Assembly: GCA_021324795.1 (NCBI GenBank)
Contig: JAJPIK010000053.1
Span: 62,001-126,000 of the forward strand
DNA from: Chloroflexota bacterium
Lineage (GTDB): Bacteria > Chloroflexota > UBA6077 > FW602-bin22 > CADDYW01
Reading direction: 5' to 3'
DNA: 64,000 nucleotides
Shown here: positions 52,410 through 61,309 of the stretch, piece after piece
How positions within the stretch are numbered: the stretch's first letter is position 1
Layout of the letters: every line of letters begins with the position of its first letter
Position numbers and translations under genes: made by a program
Notes under the pieces: generated by a model
Seen by the model: the letters and a program-made list of their open reading frames with translations, nothing else
Database searches by the model: none
What the model was told of the DNA's origin: nothing

Positions 52410-53315
52410 ATGAAGATACGTGAGATCCTCCAGGCGACGCGCCCCTGCTTTTCGTTCGAATTCTTCCCACCGAAGACTGACGATGGCGTCGCCACCCTGT
52501 TCGAGACGATTGCCACGCTGCAGAGCTTGCAGCCGGCGTTCGTTTCGGTCACCTGGGGTGCGGGGGGCAGCACTCGCGAGCGAACACTTGAGCTGGTGAC
52601 CCGGATCAAGCAGGAGACCGGCCTCGAAGCGATGGCCCACTTCACCTGCGTTGGCGCTTCGCGCGCGGACTTGGGGAACGCGTTGGATCGGATGGTTGGC
52701 ATTGGGATCGAGAACGTGCTGGCCTTGCGGGGCGATCCCCCGCGTGGCCAGACGGCGTTCGTTCCTGCGCCGGATGGGTTTAGCCATAGCTCTGAGTTAG
52801 CGGCCTTCATTCGGGCCAACTACGGGGACACATTCTGCATCGGCGGAGCATGTTATCCGGAGGGCCATATCGAGTCCACGGACCGTGAGGCTGACCTTCA
52901 GCACACTGTCGAGAAAGTCAACGCCGGTGTCGAGTTCCTGATCACTCAGCTTTTTTTCGACAATGCCTACTATTTTGATTTCGTGCGGCGCGCCCGGCTG
53001 GCCGGCATCACCGTGCCGATCATTCCTGGGATCATGCCGATCACGAACGTCGAGCAGATCGAGCGGTTTACCCGCCTTTGCGGCGCGAGCATTCCCCCGC
53101 TGGTGCAAACGGAGCTCGAGCATCGGCGCGATCAGCCCGAGGCAGTCGTCGAGTTTGGGGTTGCCTATGCCAGCGTGCAATGTGCCGACCTGCTCGCCCG
53201 CGGGGCGCCGGGGATTCACTTCTACACGCTCAACAAATCGCTCTCGACCCGGGCCATTCTCTCCACCTTGCGCGCCTTTCAGCCGTGGCCAGAGTCACCG
53301 TCCTTCTATTCGTAG
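52410..53315 (+). CDS. metF: 5,10-methylenetetrahydrofolate reductase
   Basis: This 301-residue flavoenzyme reduces methylenetetrahydrofolate to 5-methyltetrahydrofolate for methionine synthesis. Signatures are SFEFFPPKTDDG, SVTWGAGGSTRERTLEL, ALRGDPPRG and EFLITQLFFDN, with PIIPGIMPI. Length is normal. A CTATAGTATG patch just before the start is the best -10 candidate. It stands alone, divergent from the GntR-type gene. A toxin remnant follows. Confidence 0.95.
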   Translation: MKIREILQATRPCFSFEFFPPKTDDGVATLFETIATLQSLQPAFVSVTWGAGGSTRERTLELVTRIKQETGLEAMAHFTCVGASRADLGNALDRMVGIGIENVLALRGDPPRGQTAFVPAPDGFSHSSELAAFIRANYGDTFCIGGACYPEGHIESTDREADLQHTVEKVNAGVEFLITQLFFDNAYYFDFVRRARLAGITVPIIPGIMPITNVEQIERFTRLCGASIPPLVQTELEHRRDQPEAVVEFGVAYASVQCADLLARGAPGIHFYTLNKSLSTRAILSTLRAFQPWPESPSFYS

Positions 53316-53321
53316 CTTCGG

Positions 53322-53577
53322 CGTGTCTCGCGCGCGATTGCTCCTCGGGCGGATTGAGGAGTACGCGATCAAGATCCGCGATGCGGACCGATCATTGGCC
53401 CTCGCGGTGGCGCTGGTGAAAGGTGCCAATGCACTTTCCTTGGCCGATTGCTTCGTTGTCGCGCTCGCTCAGCGGCTTGGGGCGTCGATCGTCACCGGCG
53501 ATCCGGAGTTTCACCAGGTTGAGCAGCTCGTGGCGATCGAATGGCTCCCACGAAAAGGGACCAGCCACTCCTCATGA
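53322..53577 (+). pseudogene. VapC-type PIN-domain toxin C-terminal remnant
   Basis: The frame LSLADCFVVALAQRLGASIVTGDPEF, with the acidic ADC and TGDPEF residues typical of the C-terminal part of PIN nucleases, ends at 53575-53577. The N-terminal half with the first catalytic Asp is missing, and the frame opens inside metF. No antitoxin gene precedes it. It is a truncated copy. Confidence 0.65.
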
Positions 53578-53635
53578 TCTTTCAGAGAAGGTATGATGGA
53601 CCAGACAGGATTTTCCTGAATCGAGGGGGAGTGCG

Positions 53636-54775
53636 GTGAATAATCCACGCATCGTTCGGATCGAATGGGCCCGGCTGGAAGGGCGGCGGCCACGGCACGC
53701 CCACGCGAATTCACGGCTGCTCGACCATGGCATCCTGGTGCGCCCACCGATTATGCGGGTGACGACTGAAGATGGCGCGGTTGGCTTCGGTCACTCGTTG
53801 GCGACGGCCGAGGAAGCGGAGGGTCTTCTCGGCGCACACCTCGATGACGTCTTTTCGGTCGATCAGGGCACGCGCGAGCCGTGGCGACGCTTTGATTATC
53901 CGCTCTGGGACCTGGCCGGCCAGCGCGCCGGTCAGCCTGTCTACGAGCTCGTCGCCCAAGCCACTGGCAAAGAACTGGCGCGGCCTTTTCGTGTTCCCTG
54001 CTACGACACGAGTCTCTACATCGACGATCTGTCGATTGAATCCGACGACGAGGCGGCGGCGCTGATCGCCGACGAGGCGCGGCAGGGCTACGCACGCGGT
54101 CACCGTGCTTTCAAGATTAAGATCGGTCGTGGCGCTCGCTTCTTTCCACTCGAGCAGGGCACCCGGCGCGACGTGCTGGTGATCCGAGCAGTGCGCGAAG
54201 CGGTAGGCTCGGGACTGCCGATCATGATCGACGCGAACAACGGCTACAATCTGAACCTGACCAAGCGCGTGCTGAGCGAAACTGCCGATTGCGGTCTTTA
54301 CTGGCTCGAGGAGCCATTCCATGAAGACGCGGTGCTTTACCGCGAGCTGCGCGAGTGGCTGGCCAAGGAAGGGCTCTCGGTCTTGATCGCCGACGGGGAG
54401 GGGCAAGCCTCACCTTTGCTGCTGGACTGGGCCCGGGAAGGCGTGGTCGACGTCATTCAGTATGACATTTTCGCCCACGGCTTCAGCCGCTGGCTCGCCA
54501 CCGGCCGACAATTAGACCAATGGGGCGCCCGCACCGCACCGCACCACTACGGTGGCCATTACGGCAACTACGTGACCGGTCACCTCGCCGCGGGCATCCG
54601 CGGCTTCCTGCGCGTCGAATGGGACGAGGCCACCACCCCGGGCCTCGATACCAGCGGTTACCGGATCGATGCGGGCATGGTCAGTGTGCCCGCATCGCCT
54701 GGCTTTGGCCTAGCCCTGGACGACGCAGTCTATCGCCCGGCTGTCGAGAGCACCGGGTACGAGCTAGCGCTTTAG
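53636..54775 (+). CDS. enolase-superfamily (mandelate racemase/muconate lactonising-like) enzyme
   Basis: This 379-residue protein has an N-terminal capping domain and a TIM barrel. The acid/base Lys is in FKIKIG (Lys160, Lys162), the metal ligands are Asp199 in MIDANNG, Glu225 or Glu226 in WLEEPFHED and Asp253/Glu255 in ADGEG, and a His pair is at APHHYGGHYG (303-304). Enzymes of this kind abstract the alpha proton of a carboxylate, as in acid-sugar dehydratases and racemases. GTG 53636 follows GAGGGGGAG. The SDR gene follows 63 bases later, so the two may form a sugar-acid pathway. Confidence 0.88.
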   Translation: MNNPRIVRIEWARLEGRRPRHAHANSRLLDHGILVRPPIMRVTTEDGAVGFGHSLATAEEAEGLLGAHLDDVFSVDQGTREPWRRFDYPLWDLAGQRAGQPVYELVAQATGKELARPFRVPCYDTSLYIDDLSIESDDEAAALIADEARQGYARGHRAFKIKIGRGARFFPLEQGTRRDVLVIRAVREAVGSGLPIMIDANNGYNLNLTKRVLSETADCGLYWLEEPFHEDAVLYRELREWLAKEGLSVLIADGEGQASPLLLDWAREGVVDVIQYDIFAHGFSRWLATGRQLDQWGARTAPHHYGGHYGNYVTGHLAAGIRGFLRVEWDEATTPGLDTSGYRIDAGMVSVPASPGFGLALDDAVYRPAVESTGYELAL

Positions 54776-54838
54776 GAGAGTAACGAAACCGCAAAGGCGC
54801 AGAGGGCACAGAGAACTGGCAAAAAGAGGAGCGTCAAA

Positions 54839-55648
54839 ATGGGGACTTTCTCCAACAAAGTAGTCATCGTCACCGGTGGAGCCCTGGGTATTGGCCGAGC
54901 GACCGCGCTGGAGTTCGCGCGAGAAGGGGCGAGTGTCGTCGTCGCGGACATCAATCCCGAGGCCGGTCACGCGGTGTTGGCGCAGCTCCAGGGCATGCCC
55001 GGGCAAGGACAGTTCGTCGAGGCGGACGTGAGCCGGAGCGCCGATTGTCAACGCGTGGTGAGCGAGGCGGTCACCGCGTTTGGTGGCGTCGACGTCCTCT
55101 TTAACAACGTTGGCATCCAGCCGGCTAGCTCGTATGCTAACGTCGAGCAGACACCTGAAGATCTGTGGGACCGCATTCTGGACGTCAATCTCAAGAGCTA
55201 TTTTCTTATGTCAAAATACGCCATTCCGGAGATGCGCAAGCGCGGCGGTGGAGTCATCGTGAATACCGCCAGCGTCCAGGGGCTGCAGTCGATGAAAGGG
55301 GTCCCGGCCTACGCGGCCAGCAAAGGCGGCGTGCTCTCCCTGACGCGCCAGATGGCGATCGAGTACGCCGAGGAAAACATCCGTGTCCTGGCGGTCTGCC
55401 CGGGAACGATCGATACCGAGATGGTGCGCGCGAGCGCACGGCTGGAAGGCGGGGACCTCGAAGCGACGCTTCAACGGTACGGCCAGAGCCACCCGCTCGG
55501 ACGGATCGGGACCGGTCAGGACATCGCCAACGTCGTGCTGTTCCTGGCGAGTGACAAAGCCTCGTTCATGACCGGCGAGTACGTCTGCGTCGACGGCGGC
55601 TACATGGCGCTTGGCGCCTGGGCCGGCGGGGCAGGGGCAAAGAAGTAG
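54839..55648 (+). CDS. short-chain dehydrogenase/reductase (SDR)
   Basis: This 269-residue classical SDR has the cofactor motif TGGALGIG (12-19), NNVG (89-92), and catalytic Ser145, Tyr158 and Lys162 (YAASK). An acidic residue (Asp38) after the second strand suggests NAD rather than NADP. It ends with the SDR C-terminal YVCVDGGY motif. It follows the enolase-superfamily gene and may oxidise a hydroxyl group of its product. The gap before it holds a short repeat-like CGCAAAGGCGCAGAGGG sequence. The start ATG follows AGAGGAGC. Confidence 0.92.
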   Translation: MGTFSNKVVIVTGGALGIGRATALEFAREGASVVVADINPEAGHAVLAQLQGMPGQGQFVEADVSRSADCQRVVSEAVTAFGGVDVLFNNVGIQPASSYANVEQTPEDLWDRILDVNLKSYFLMSKYAIPEMRKRGGGVIVNTASVQGLQSMKGVPAYAASKGGVLSLTRQMAIEYAEENIRVLAVCPGTIDTEMVRASARLEGGDLEATLQRYGQSHPLGRIGTGQDIANVVLFLASDKASFMTGEYVCVDGGYMALGAWAGGAGAKK

Positions 55649-55785
55649 AGTATCCGCGGCGGTTGGCACCACCAGATACCGCTCCGGTAATGTCCCCGTG
55701 TTATACATTTAAAGCTATAGAGGCAAGGCCAGAGAGATGCTCGATCACAATTAATCAACTCCTTTGCGTAAATAGGTCGAGTTGG

Positions 55786-55920
55786 GCCATTGGGTACCCG
55801 GGGGGCTGGTTCCGACCGAAAAAAGAGCTTACCAAGCGCTACGGGGTAAGCTGGATCGCCGTGTGGATGACCATGGGGCGGCTCGAGGAAAACAGCCTGG
55901 TCGATCTTCATCACGATGGT
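55786..55920 (+). pseudogene. GntR-type winged-helix remnant
   Basis: The frame AIGYPGGWFRPKKELTKRY then GVSWIAVWMTMGRLEENSLV resembles the GntR DNA-binding helix-turn-helix (PSExxLAxxYGVSRxTVRxALxxLExxGLV). No effector domain follows. It abuts and partly overlaps the opposite-strand DUF433 remnant, suggesting a recombination joint. Confidence 0.4.
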
Positions 55921-56119
55921 CGTAATGGTAGGCCGGCGTCGCGTACACGTTCGCTAACGACAGGTCATACTCGCTGGCGATCTCGTCCATACTCAAGGCG
56001 AGGTGTTTGTGCCAGATGACAATCTCCTGCACTGTGGTCCGGTGTCCAGCAATGCGCGGCAGGCAAGCCGCGACACCCGGCGTGCTCAAGGTGAGCCGAA
56101 ACGGTGTCCGTTCAAGCAA
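55901..56119 (-). pseudogene. DUF433-type antitoxin, 3'-truncated
   Basis: From a TTG start at 56119 the frame reads LERTPFRLTLSTPGVAACL, RIAGHRTTVQEIVIWHKHL and ALSMDEIASEYDLSLANVYA followed by YHYDHRDE, the normal pattern of small DUF433 antitoxins, which have a helix-turn-helix-like core. The usual C-terminal tail is replaced by unrelated Pro/Arg/Ser-rich residues where the GntR remnant begins. No cognate PIN toxin is adjacent. It may still fold, but I treat it as broken. Confidence 0.6.
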
Positions 56120-56196
56120 TCTCTCACGCTAACAGATCAGGCGCACCGCTGTCTCGCTCGGGTTATCCACTTTTCCTCCCTCCACTCCTCCTTGAC

Positions 56197-56225
56197 TTGT
56201 CAGCCAACTCAACAGTTGTTATTAT
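56197..56225 (+). promoter_or_regulatory. promoter of the XRE-ImmA genes with CAACTCAAC motif
   Basis: TTGTCA (56197-56202) and TATTAT (56220-56225) are 17 bases apart. Between them CAACTCAAC (56205-56213) is followed by AGTTG, giving a CAACT/AGTTG dyad. The same 9-mer occurs at 57313-57321 before the GIY-YIG-like gene. Confidence 0.6.
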
Positions 56226-56271
56226 CCCAGCCGAAATCAAGTAATGTGGGACGGTGAGAAGGCAGATGACC

Positions 56272-56637
56272 ATGGCAGAGTCATTGGCAGAGTCATTTGG
56301 AAGAACCATCCGAGCGTTGCGCAAGGCAGGCGGCATAAGCCAGCGAGAGCTCGCCGAGCGAGCCGGGATCGACTTTACCTACTTGTCGAAAATTGAAAAC
56401 GACCGGATGCCGCCACCGTCGGAATCTACCATCCGAGCAATGGCCCAGGTGCTTCAGACCGATGCCGATGAGCTGATCCGACTGGCCGGGAAAGTTCCTT
56501 CCGACCTGGCCGAGTACCTGATCGGCGAGCCGCTCGCGATCAAATTCTTGCGGTCGACTCAAGGGGACGTCATGACCAGCGAGGACTGGAGCGAGCTGCT
56601 GCGAAGCGTCAAGCGGCGAAAGGAGGGGGCGGAGTAA
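56272..56637 (+). CDS. XRE-family DNA-binding regulator
   Basis: This 121-residue protein has an HTH_3 domain (RALRKAGGISQRELAERAG, then IDFTYLSKIENDRMPPPSESTIRAMAQVL in two parts) and a short C-terminal region. I chose ATG 56272 because AAGG lies 9 bases upstream; in-frame starts at 56254 and 56266 are possible. It is followed 3 bases later by an ImmA-type peptidase. Such pairs act as repressor and anti-repressor in ICEs, prophages and stress regulons. It likely binds the CAACTCAAC motif at its own promoter. Confidence 0.9.
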   Translation: MAESLAESFGRTIRALRKAGGISQRELAERAGIDFTYLSKIENDRMPPPSESTIRAMAQVLQTDADELIRLAGKVPSDLAEYLIGEPLAIKFLRSTQGDVMTSEDWSELLRSVKRRKEGAE

Positions 56638-56640
56638 GTC

Positions 56641-57282
56641 ATGGCGAAGCATTTCTACAACGAGGCCATGGTGCAGCGCCAAGCCGATGCCGTCCTTGGG
56701 CGCTGGGGCGCGGACTCCGAGGAGACTGTCGCAATACCGGTTCCGATCGAAAGCATCGTCGAAACAGAACCGTACGATTTGGGGATTCTGTGGGAGCCCA
56801 TCCCTGAGCCGGCCGGTCAGATGATCCTCGCGGGGTTGGATCCGTCGGAACGTCTGATCGTTTTCAACGAGTCGCGCGGCTTACTCTTTGACGATGACCC
56901 CTTTCTGTACCGAACAGTGCTGGCCCACGAGCTGGGTCACTGGCAGCTCCACGTCGATCAGGCGGTGCTCAGCCACCCCCTCCTGCCCGGCTTCGAGCGC
57001 CCCTACCAGTTCGTCTGTCGGCGGGGCGACGACGCCTGGGAAGAGCGTCACGCCCACTGGTTTGCCAGCCACCTCCTGCTCCCCCGCGACCTTCTCCGTG
57101 CTCTGGCCGGAGACCAGCCAATCAGATCATGGCCCGACATGTACCGGCTGCGCGATCGCTGCCAGGTAACCATCACCATGCTGCGGATCGCCTTGGAGCA
57201 GCTCGGCTATACCTACGTTGACGACGACGGGCAGATCCACCGCTCGCAGCGGGAGTACCAAGGGCAGGAGCGGCTCTTTTAA
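56641..57282 (+). CDS. ImmA/IrrE-family metallopeptidase (M78)
   Basis: This 213-residue protein has the zinc motif HELGH (96-100) in RTVLAHELGHWQLH and the later acidic/His segment EERHAHWFASHLLLP, typical of ImmA and IrrE peptidases. Members cleave the partner XRE repressor on a signal such as DNA damage. It is coupled to that gene (3 bases between). AAGGAGGGGGCGG precedes the ATG. The C-terminal helix DRCQVTITMLRIALEQLGY resembles the family's helix-turn-helix-like tail. Confidence 0.9.
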   Translation: MAKHFYNEAMVQRQADAVLGRWGADSEETVAIPVPIESIVETEPYDLGILWEPIPEPAGQMILAGLDPSERLIVFNESRGLLFDDDPFLYRTVLAHELGHWQLHVDQAVLSHPLLPGFERPYQFVCRRGDDAWEERHAHWFASHLLLPRDLLRALAGDQPIRSWPDMYRLRDRCQVTITMLRIALEQLGYTYVDDDGQIHRSQREYQGQERLF

Positions 57283-57384
57283 CAATCTCCTTACGTTCAT
57301 TGTGTTGACTAACAACTCAACTTCTGGTAGCCTATCCTTAGCCGGCGAGAGAGCAAGACGACGCCTACCGGCTGGGGAGGCAAT

Positions 57385-57750
57385 GTGCATTTACAGCTCA
57401 ATTGGATTCGCTGCGGTGAGCAGCAGCTATGGTGTCAACTCGAGGCCGTCGACCTCACCCATAGTCATTTCGACAATCTGGGCGGAGTCTATATTATCTG
57501 GCATGGTGGGACCAGCCCCGCGACCGTCCGGGTCGGCCAGGGTATGATCCGCGATCGCCTAACAGCGCATCGAAACGATGTGGCGATCACGAAGTACCGC
57601 GACCAGGGCCTGTTCGTCACCTGGGCCAAGGTTCCGGTGGACCAACGGGACGGCGTCGAGCGATACCTGGCAGATCGGCTACAACCAGAGGTCGGCACTG
57701 TATTCCCGGGCGCGACGCCAGTTCCGGTCAATCTACCCTGGGACGCATAG
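57385..57750 (+). CDS. GIY-YIG-like small protein
   Basis: This 121-residue protein has GVYIIWHGG and VRVGQGMIRDRLTAHRND, a variant of the GIY-YIG nuclease core in which G-V-Y, Arg and His positions match, then DGVERYLADRLQP and a C-terminal Asn (VNLPW) that may be the family's last catalytic position. The start is GTG 57385 after GGGGAGG. It has its own promoter region (TTGACT at 57305) and the CAACTCAAC motif upstream. Nuclease activity is inferred; members of this variant family are uncharacterised as far as I know. The gene may belong to the defence cluster. Confidence 0.7.
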   Translation: MHLQLNWIRCGEQQLWCQLEAVDLTHSHFDNLGGVYIIWHGGTSPATVRVGQGMIRDRLTAHRNDVAITKYRDQGLFVTWAKVPVDQRDGVERYLADRLQPEVGTVFPGATPVPVNLPWDA

Positions 57751-57764
57751 GAGGATTTGCCATC

Positions 57765-58187
57765 ATGGACGTCTATCTATCCCCTCCGATGATGCACCAG
57801 TGCCTTCGGGGAGGGCTGCAGTGGCTGTCAATGGCCGCCGTTCACGAAGCCGTCGGGCATCGCGTGGCGATCTCGCAGCCATGTCCGTTTTGCGGGCAGC
57901 GCTTGGCTTTGCATGCCTGCCCGGTCGGTCTTGTCACCACCCCTGTTCTGGTCATTCGCAGTAAGCCCGTTCCCTGGCTCCCGATTCTCAAGACAATTGT
58001 CTCGGCAGAATGCCCGGCCTGCGGCGTGGCAATTGACGTTTGTGATGTTATCGCCAACGATCCTCAGGCAACTCCAGAAGAGCGCGCTGCGGCAAGCGGG
58101 ATCAGTGCCGGGGTGGCAGTGGTCGGCGGAATCTTCCTGGTTGGAACTCTCGCTGCATGGTTGGCCGGTCGGTCGCGGGCAGCGTAG
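57765..58187 (+). CDS. small zinc-ribbon protein with C-terminal membrane segment
   Basis: This 140-residue protein has CPFC (40-43) and CPAC (about 83-86), likely zinc-binding pairs, and a glycine-rich hydrophobic C-terminus (GVAVVGGIFLVGTLAAWLAG) that probably spans the membrane. No enzyme motif was seen. The gene starts 14 bases after the GIY-YIG-like gene on the same strand, so the two are probably co-expressed. Family not recognised. Confidence 0.65.
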   Translation: MDVYLSPPMMHQCLRGGLQWLSMAAVHEAVGHRVAISQPCPFCGQRLALHACPVGLVTTPVLVIRSKPVPWLPILKTIVSAECPACGVAIDVCDVIANDPQATPEERAAASGISAGVAVVGGIFLVGTLAAWLAGRSRAA

Positions 58188-58369
58188 CTCCTTCGTGTGC
58201 CCGCCGTGCCTGGCGGTTACCTAGTTCGTTCCCTCTTGTCAGAAGACGGAAGAAGGTATAAAGTGTCGGCAGTCAGAATGCTAGAAAGCCTGGCTGGAAC
58301 GATCGTTGGATTAACCTGATCGGTGGTAAAATCTATCCTTCTCCCGCGATCGCTTTTGAGGAGCTGCCG

Positions 58370-61309
58370 ATGGGTGTTTTGATGGGCTGCCAACCCCGCC
58401 AGGAGGTGCTGGCAGGTGATCTGAACGACGCGATTTTCGCTGCCGACTTTGGCGACGTCGTCGCCGCCCTGGCGCCGGAGGTCTACCAGAACCCCGAGAT
58501 CTTTTTCCGCAACACCTATCCGGCCCAGCAGCTTCGCAAGGTCGTCGAGGCGGTCTTTGGGCGGCTCACCGACCCAAAAGAGGGTGGGGCGACGATCCGC
58601 TTGAGCACCGGCTTCGGCGGTGGGAAAAGCCATACGCTGATCGCCCTCTGGCACCTGGCCCGGAACATCGCGAATCCAGGTCTTGGCAGCGAGCTGCTGC
58701 CGGCCGCTGGTCGCCCGAAGCAGGTGACCGTCGTCGCCGTGGATGTGAGCAAGGCTGGCGTGCCGATCTTCGCCACGCACCCCGACGCCCAGACCAAGAG
58801 CCTCTGGGGGGAGATCTTCTATCGGCTTGGTGGACCCGAGGCGTTGCAGCGTCTCGGAGCAGCCGACGACCCCGAGGGCTCGCCGAACGAGTCGCAGCTC
58901 ACCGAGATCCTCCCCAACGGCCCGCTGCTTTTCCTCCTCGATGAGCTAGTGATTTACATGGCTCGACTCTCCGAGCGCGGCCAGGGAAATCTCCTGGGCT
59001 TTCTGAACTCCCTGGCCGCCGTGGTGACCAAGCGGCCGCAGTCTGTGCTGATCGTCACCGATCCAGCCGACCAGCGCGTCTACGCCAAGCAGGCGGCAAA
59101 GCTGGGCGACAGCCTGATCGACGCGGCGATTCGCCTCGACGACGTTTTCGGGCGTAAGCTCACCGATTTCGACCCGATCGGGAACGAGGCCGCACAGGTC
59201 ATCGTCCGCCGCCTCTTCGACCGGGTCAATCCGAACGAAGCCCAGCGCGTGTCGTCTGAATACTACGAGCTATACAAGCGCGTGGCAAATGAGCTGCCGG
59301 GCGCGCTGCCCCGGGGAACGACGACGACGGACTACGCTCGGCGCTTTGTGGACTGCTACCCATTCCACCCCCGCCTCCTGGACACGGCCCAGGACCGACT
59401 GAGCGCGCTCGTCGACTTCCAGAAGAGCCGGGGCGTGCTCCGTCTCTTCGCACGGATTCTGCGCGACGTCTGGGAACGGCGCGAAGAGGTGGAGATCATC
59501 TCGGCGGGCGAGATTAACTGGGCGAGTCCGCGGATTCGGGCCGACCTGCTCCAGCGGCTGAACCGCGACGAGTTCAAAGGCGCGGCTGATGCCGACGTCG
59601 GACGTCACGCCGGCGAGCTCGACGGAGACAACCCGCGCGGGGTGCATCGACGAGTCGCTTCGGCACTGCTCCTGGAAAGCCTTCCCCTCCAGGCAACCAG
59701 CGGAATGGACGCGAGCGACGTGACTCTCGCAGTGCTCCGACCGGACGAAGCCGGCAACGAGCCGGCTGAAGCACTCGATCGACTTGCTGGAATCTGCTGG
59801 CACATTTATCCCTTAGCCGGGGGCCGGGGCTGGCAGTTCCGCTACGAGGAGAATGTCCTCAAGCAGATCGAAGAGCGGAAGGCGCAGTTCCTCGAAGAGG
59901 CGAAGGACCTGGTCCGCGCCGAGGCCCAGCAGTACTTCGGCGGACCGCAGTTCAAGCTGCGCGCCTGGCCGACTAGCGCCCAGCAGGTCGCACCAGCGGC
60001 GGATCTCCAGCTCGCTCTCTGCGATTCCGAAGAGCTTGCCAAGCGAGTCTGCGCCTACGAGGACGAAAGCGATCCGGCGGTGCCCATGCCGCGAAGCTTC
60101 CGCAACGCCATTGTCGCCGTTGCACCCAACCCGGCCGCGTTGAGTAGTGCGATTGAGCGGGCCCAGCGGCTGCTTGCCGCGGAGGCAATTGAAAAGGAGC
60201 AGAGAGAGCAGAAGGGACAGGGGAACAAGCTGACGCTGGAGCAGCTCCAGAAGATCCTGCCGGAAGCCCGCAAGCAGTTCCGGGTCCAGACCTACCGGGC
60301 ATTCGACCGGGTTGTCCTCGCCTCTGGCCAGGTCTACCGCCTCGAAGAGCCGCTCGAGACCAGTGACGACGAGCTCTTGAAGCGCCCCCAGGGCCAGCCG
60401 GTCCTTTTGAAGTTTCTGGAAGCGAAGAAGCTCATCTACGAAACCAACGATGCGCTGGACGTGGACCTGTTCCTGAAAAGTATCCTGCCGGGAGCGACGC
60501 CCTCCTCGCAGTGGCCGGACGCCTACTCGGCAAAGGCGGTGCACGAGCGATTCCTCGCGGCACCAGGGCTGCGCCTGGTCCCGAGTGGAAGCGTTGTCCG
60601 AAAGACGATCGCGAAAGCGCTGGCCGATGGGAAGGTTGCTCTGCGCTTCGCCAGCGGCGAAGTCTACGACGCGAATGGCCAGGTCGGCGGCCCACCGGAT
60701 GCCCGAAGGCGGTCGACCGGCACGCTTCCCGCATTCAACCTGGACGATAATACGCTAATCGCTCCGATTGACTCGGCCACGGCGACGGAGTGGCTGCGCG
60801 AGACGCCGGTCGAGACTCCTCCCGATGGCAGAGGACCCGGAAAGAGCGGTGGATTTGCCTATCCACCCCCGCCACCACCCGCCAGTCGGGTGACGATCCG
60901 GATTCGCGAGCAATTCGAACAATACGCGGCAGAGCGGCCGCTTCTGGAGCTCAAGCTGACCGCTCCGCTGCCGGTCCTGGCAAGCCAGCTTGTTGGGTTG
61001 GCCCAGCCACTTGGCGCCGAAAGCTTAACGCTCGATCTGACGGTGGGCGGGATGGCGAAGGACGGTGGAAGAATCGACTTCGCGGTCGCCGACGTGAAGC
61101 CGAGCCTGGCGATTCGTCCCCTTCAGATCGCTCAGACAATCTTCAACACCTTGGCCGATGGCTCGACCTACGAGGCAAGGCTGACCCTGCGCTTCGGCGA
61201 TGGACGGGTGGGCACAGTCGATCTCCTCTCCCAGCTTACCCAAAGCGCGCCGGACGGCCTCGAGATCGAGGCGACGTTCGGTCCGCCGGTGTCGGTGGCG
61301 GTCTCGTGA
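58370..61309 (+). CDS. DUF499-type AAA+ ATPase, defence-associated
   Basis: This 979-residue ATPase has Walker A GFGGGKSHT (81-89), Walker B LLFLLDEL with Asp191-Glu192, a sensor-like SVLIVTDPADQ, a middle lid, a helical region (about 480-720) and a C-terminal domain to LTLRFGDGRVG. DUF499 proteins occur next to DUF1156 methyltransferase-like proteins in defence islands related to BREX/DISARM-type systems. Here a DUF1156-type start lies 2.6 kb downstream on the same strand. GAGGAG precedes ATG 58370. The small gene after it is coupled by GTGA. It probably powers DNA translocation or remodelling. Confidence 0.85.
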   Translation: MGVLMGCQPRQEVLAGDLNDAIFAADFGDVVAALAPEVYQNPEIFFRNTYPAQQLRKVVEAVFGRLTDPKEGGATIRLSTGFGGGKSHTLIALWHLARNIANPGLGSELLPAAGRPKQVTVVAVDVSKAGVPIFATHPDAQTKSLWGEIFYRLGGPEALQRLGAADDPEGSPNESQLTEILPNGPLLFLLDELVIYMARLSERGQGNLLGFLNSLAAVVTKRPQSVLIVTDPADQRVYAKQAAKLGDSLIDAAIRLDDVFGRKLTDFDPIGNEAAQVIVRRLFDRVNPNEAQRVSSEYYELYKRVANELPGALPRGTTTTDYARRFVDCYPFHPRLLDTAQDRLSALVDFQKSRGVLRLFARILRDVWERREEVEIISAGEINWASPRIRADLLQRLNRDEFKGAADADVGRHAGELDGDNPRGVHRRVASALLLESLPLQATSGMDASDVTLAVLRPDEAGNEPAEALDRLAGICWHIYPLAGGRGWQFRYEENVLKQIEERKAQFLEEAKDLVRAEAQQYFGGPQFKLRAWPTSAQQVAPAADLQLALCDSEELAKRVCAYEDESDPAVPMPRSFRNAIVAVAPNPAALSSAIERAQRLLAAEAIEKEQREQKGQGNKLTLEQLQKILPEARKQFRVQTYRAFDRVVLASGQVYRLEEPLETSDDELLKRPQGQPVLLKFLEAKKLIYETNDALDVDLFLKSILPGATPSSQWPDAYSAKAVHERFLAAPGLRLVPSGSVVRKTIAKALADGKVALRFASGEVYDANGQVGGPPDARRRSTGTLPAFNLDDNTLIAPIDSATATEWLRETPVETPPDGRGPGKSGGFAYPPPPPPASRVTIRIREQFEQYAAERPLLELKLTAPLPVLASQLVGLAQPLGAESLTLDLTVGGMAKDGGRIDFAVADVKPSLAIRPLQIAQTIFNTLADGSTYEARLTLRFGDGRVGTVDLLSQLTQSAPDGLEIEATFGPPVSVAVS

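Noticed and set aside
58236-58262. Promoter TTGTCA / TATAAA before the DUF499 gene
   Set aside because: The spacer is only 15 bases, so I do not list it as a feature; it may still be used.
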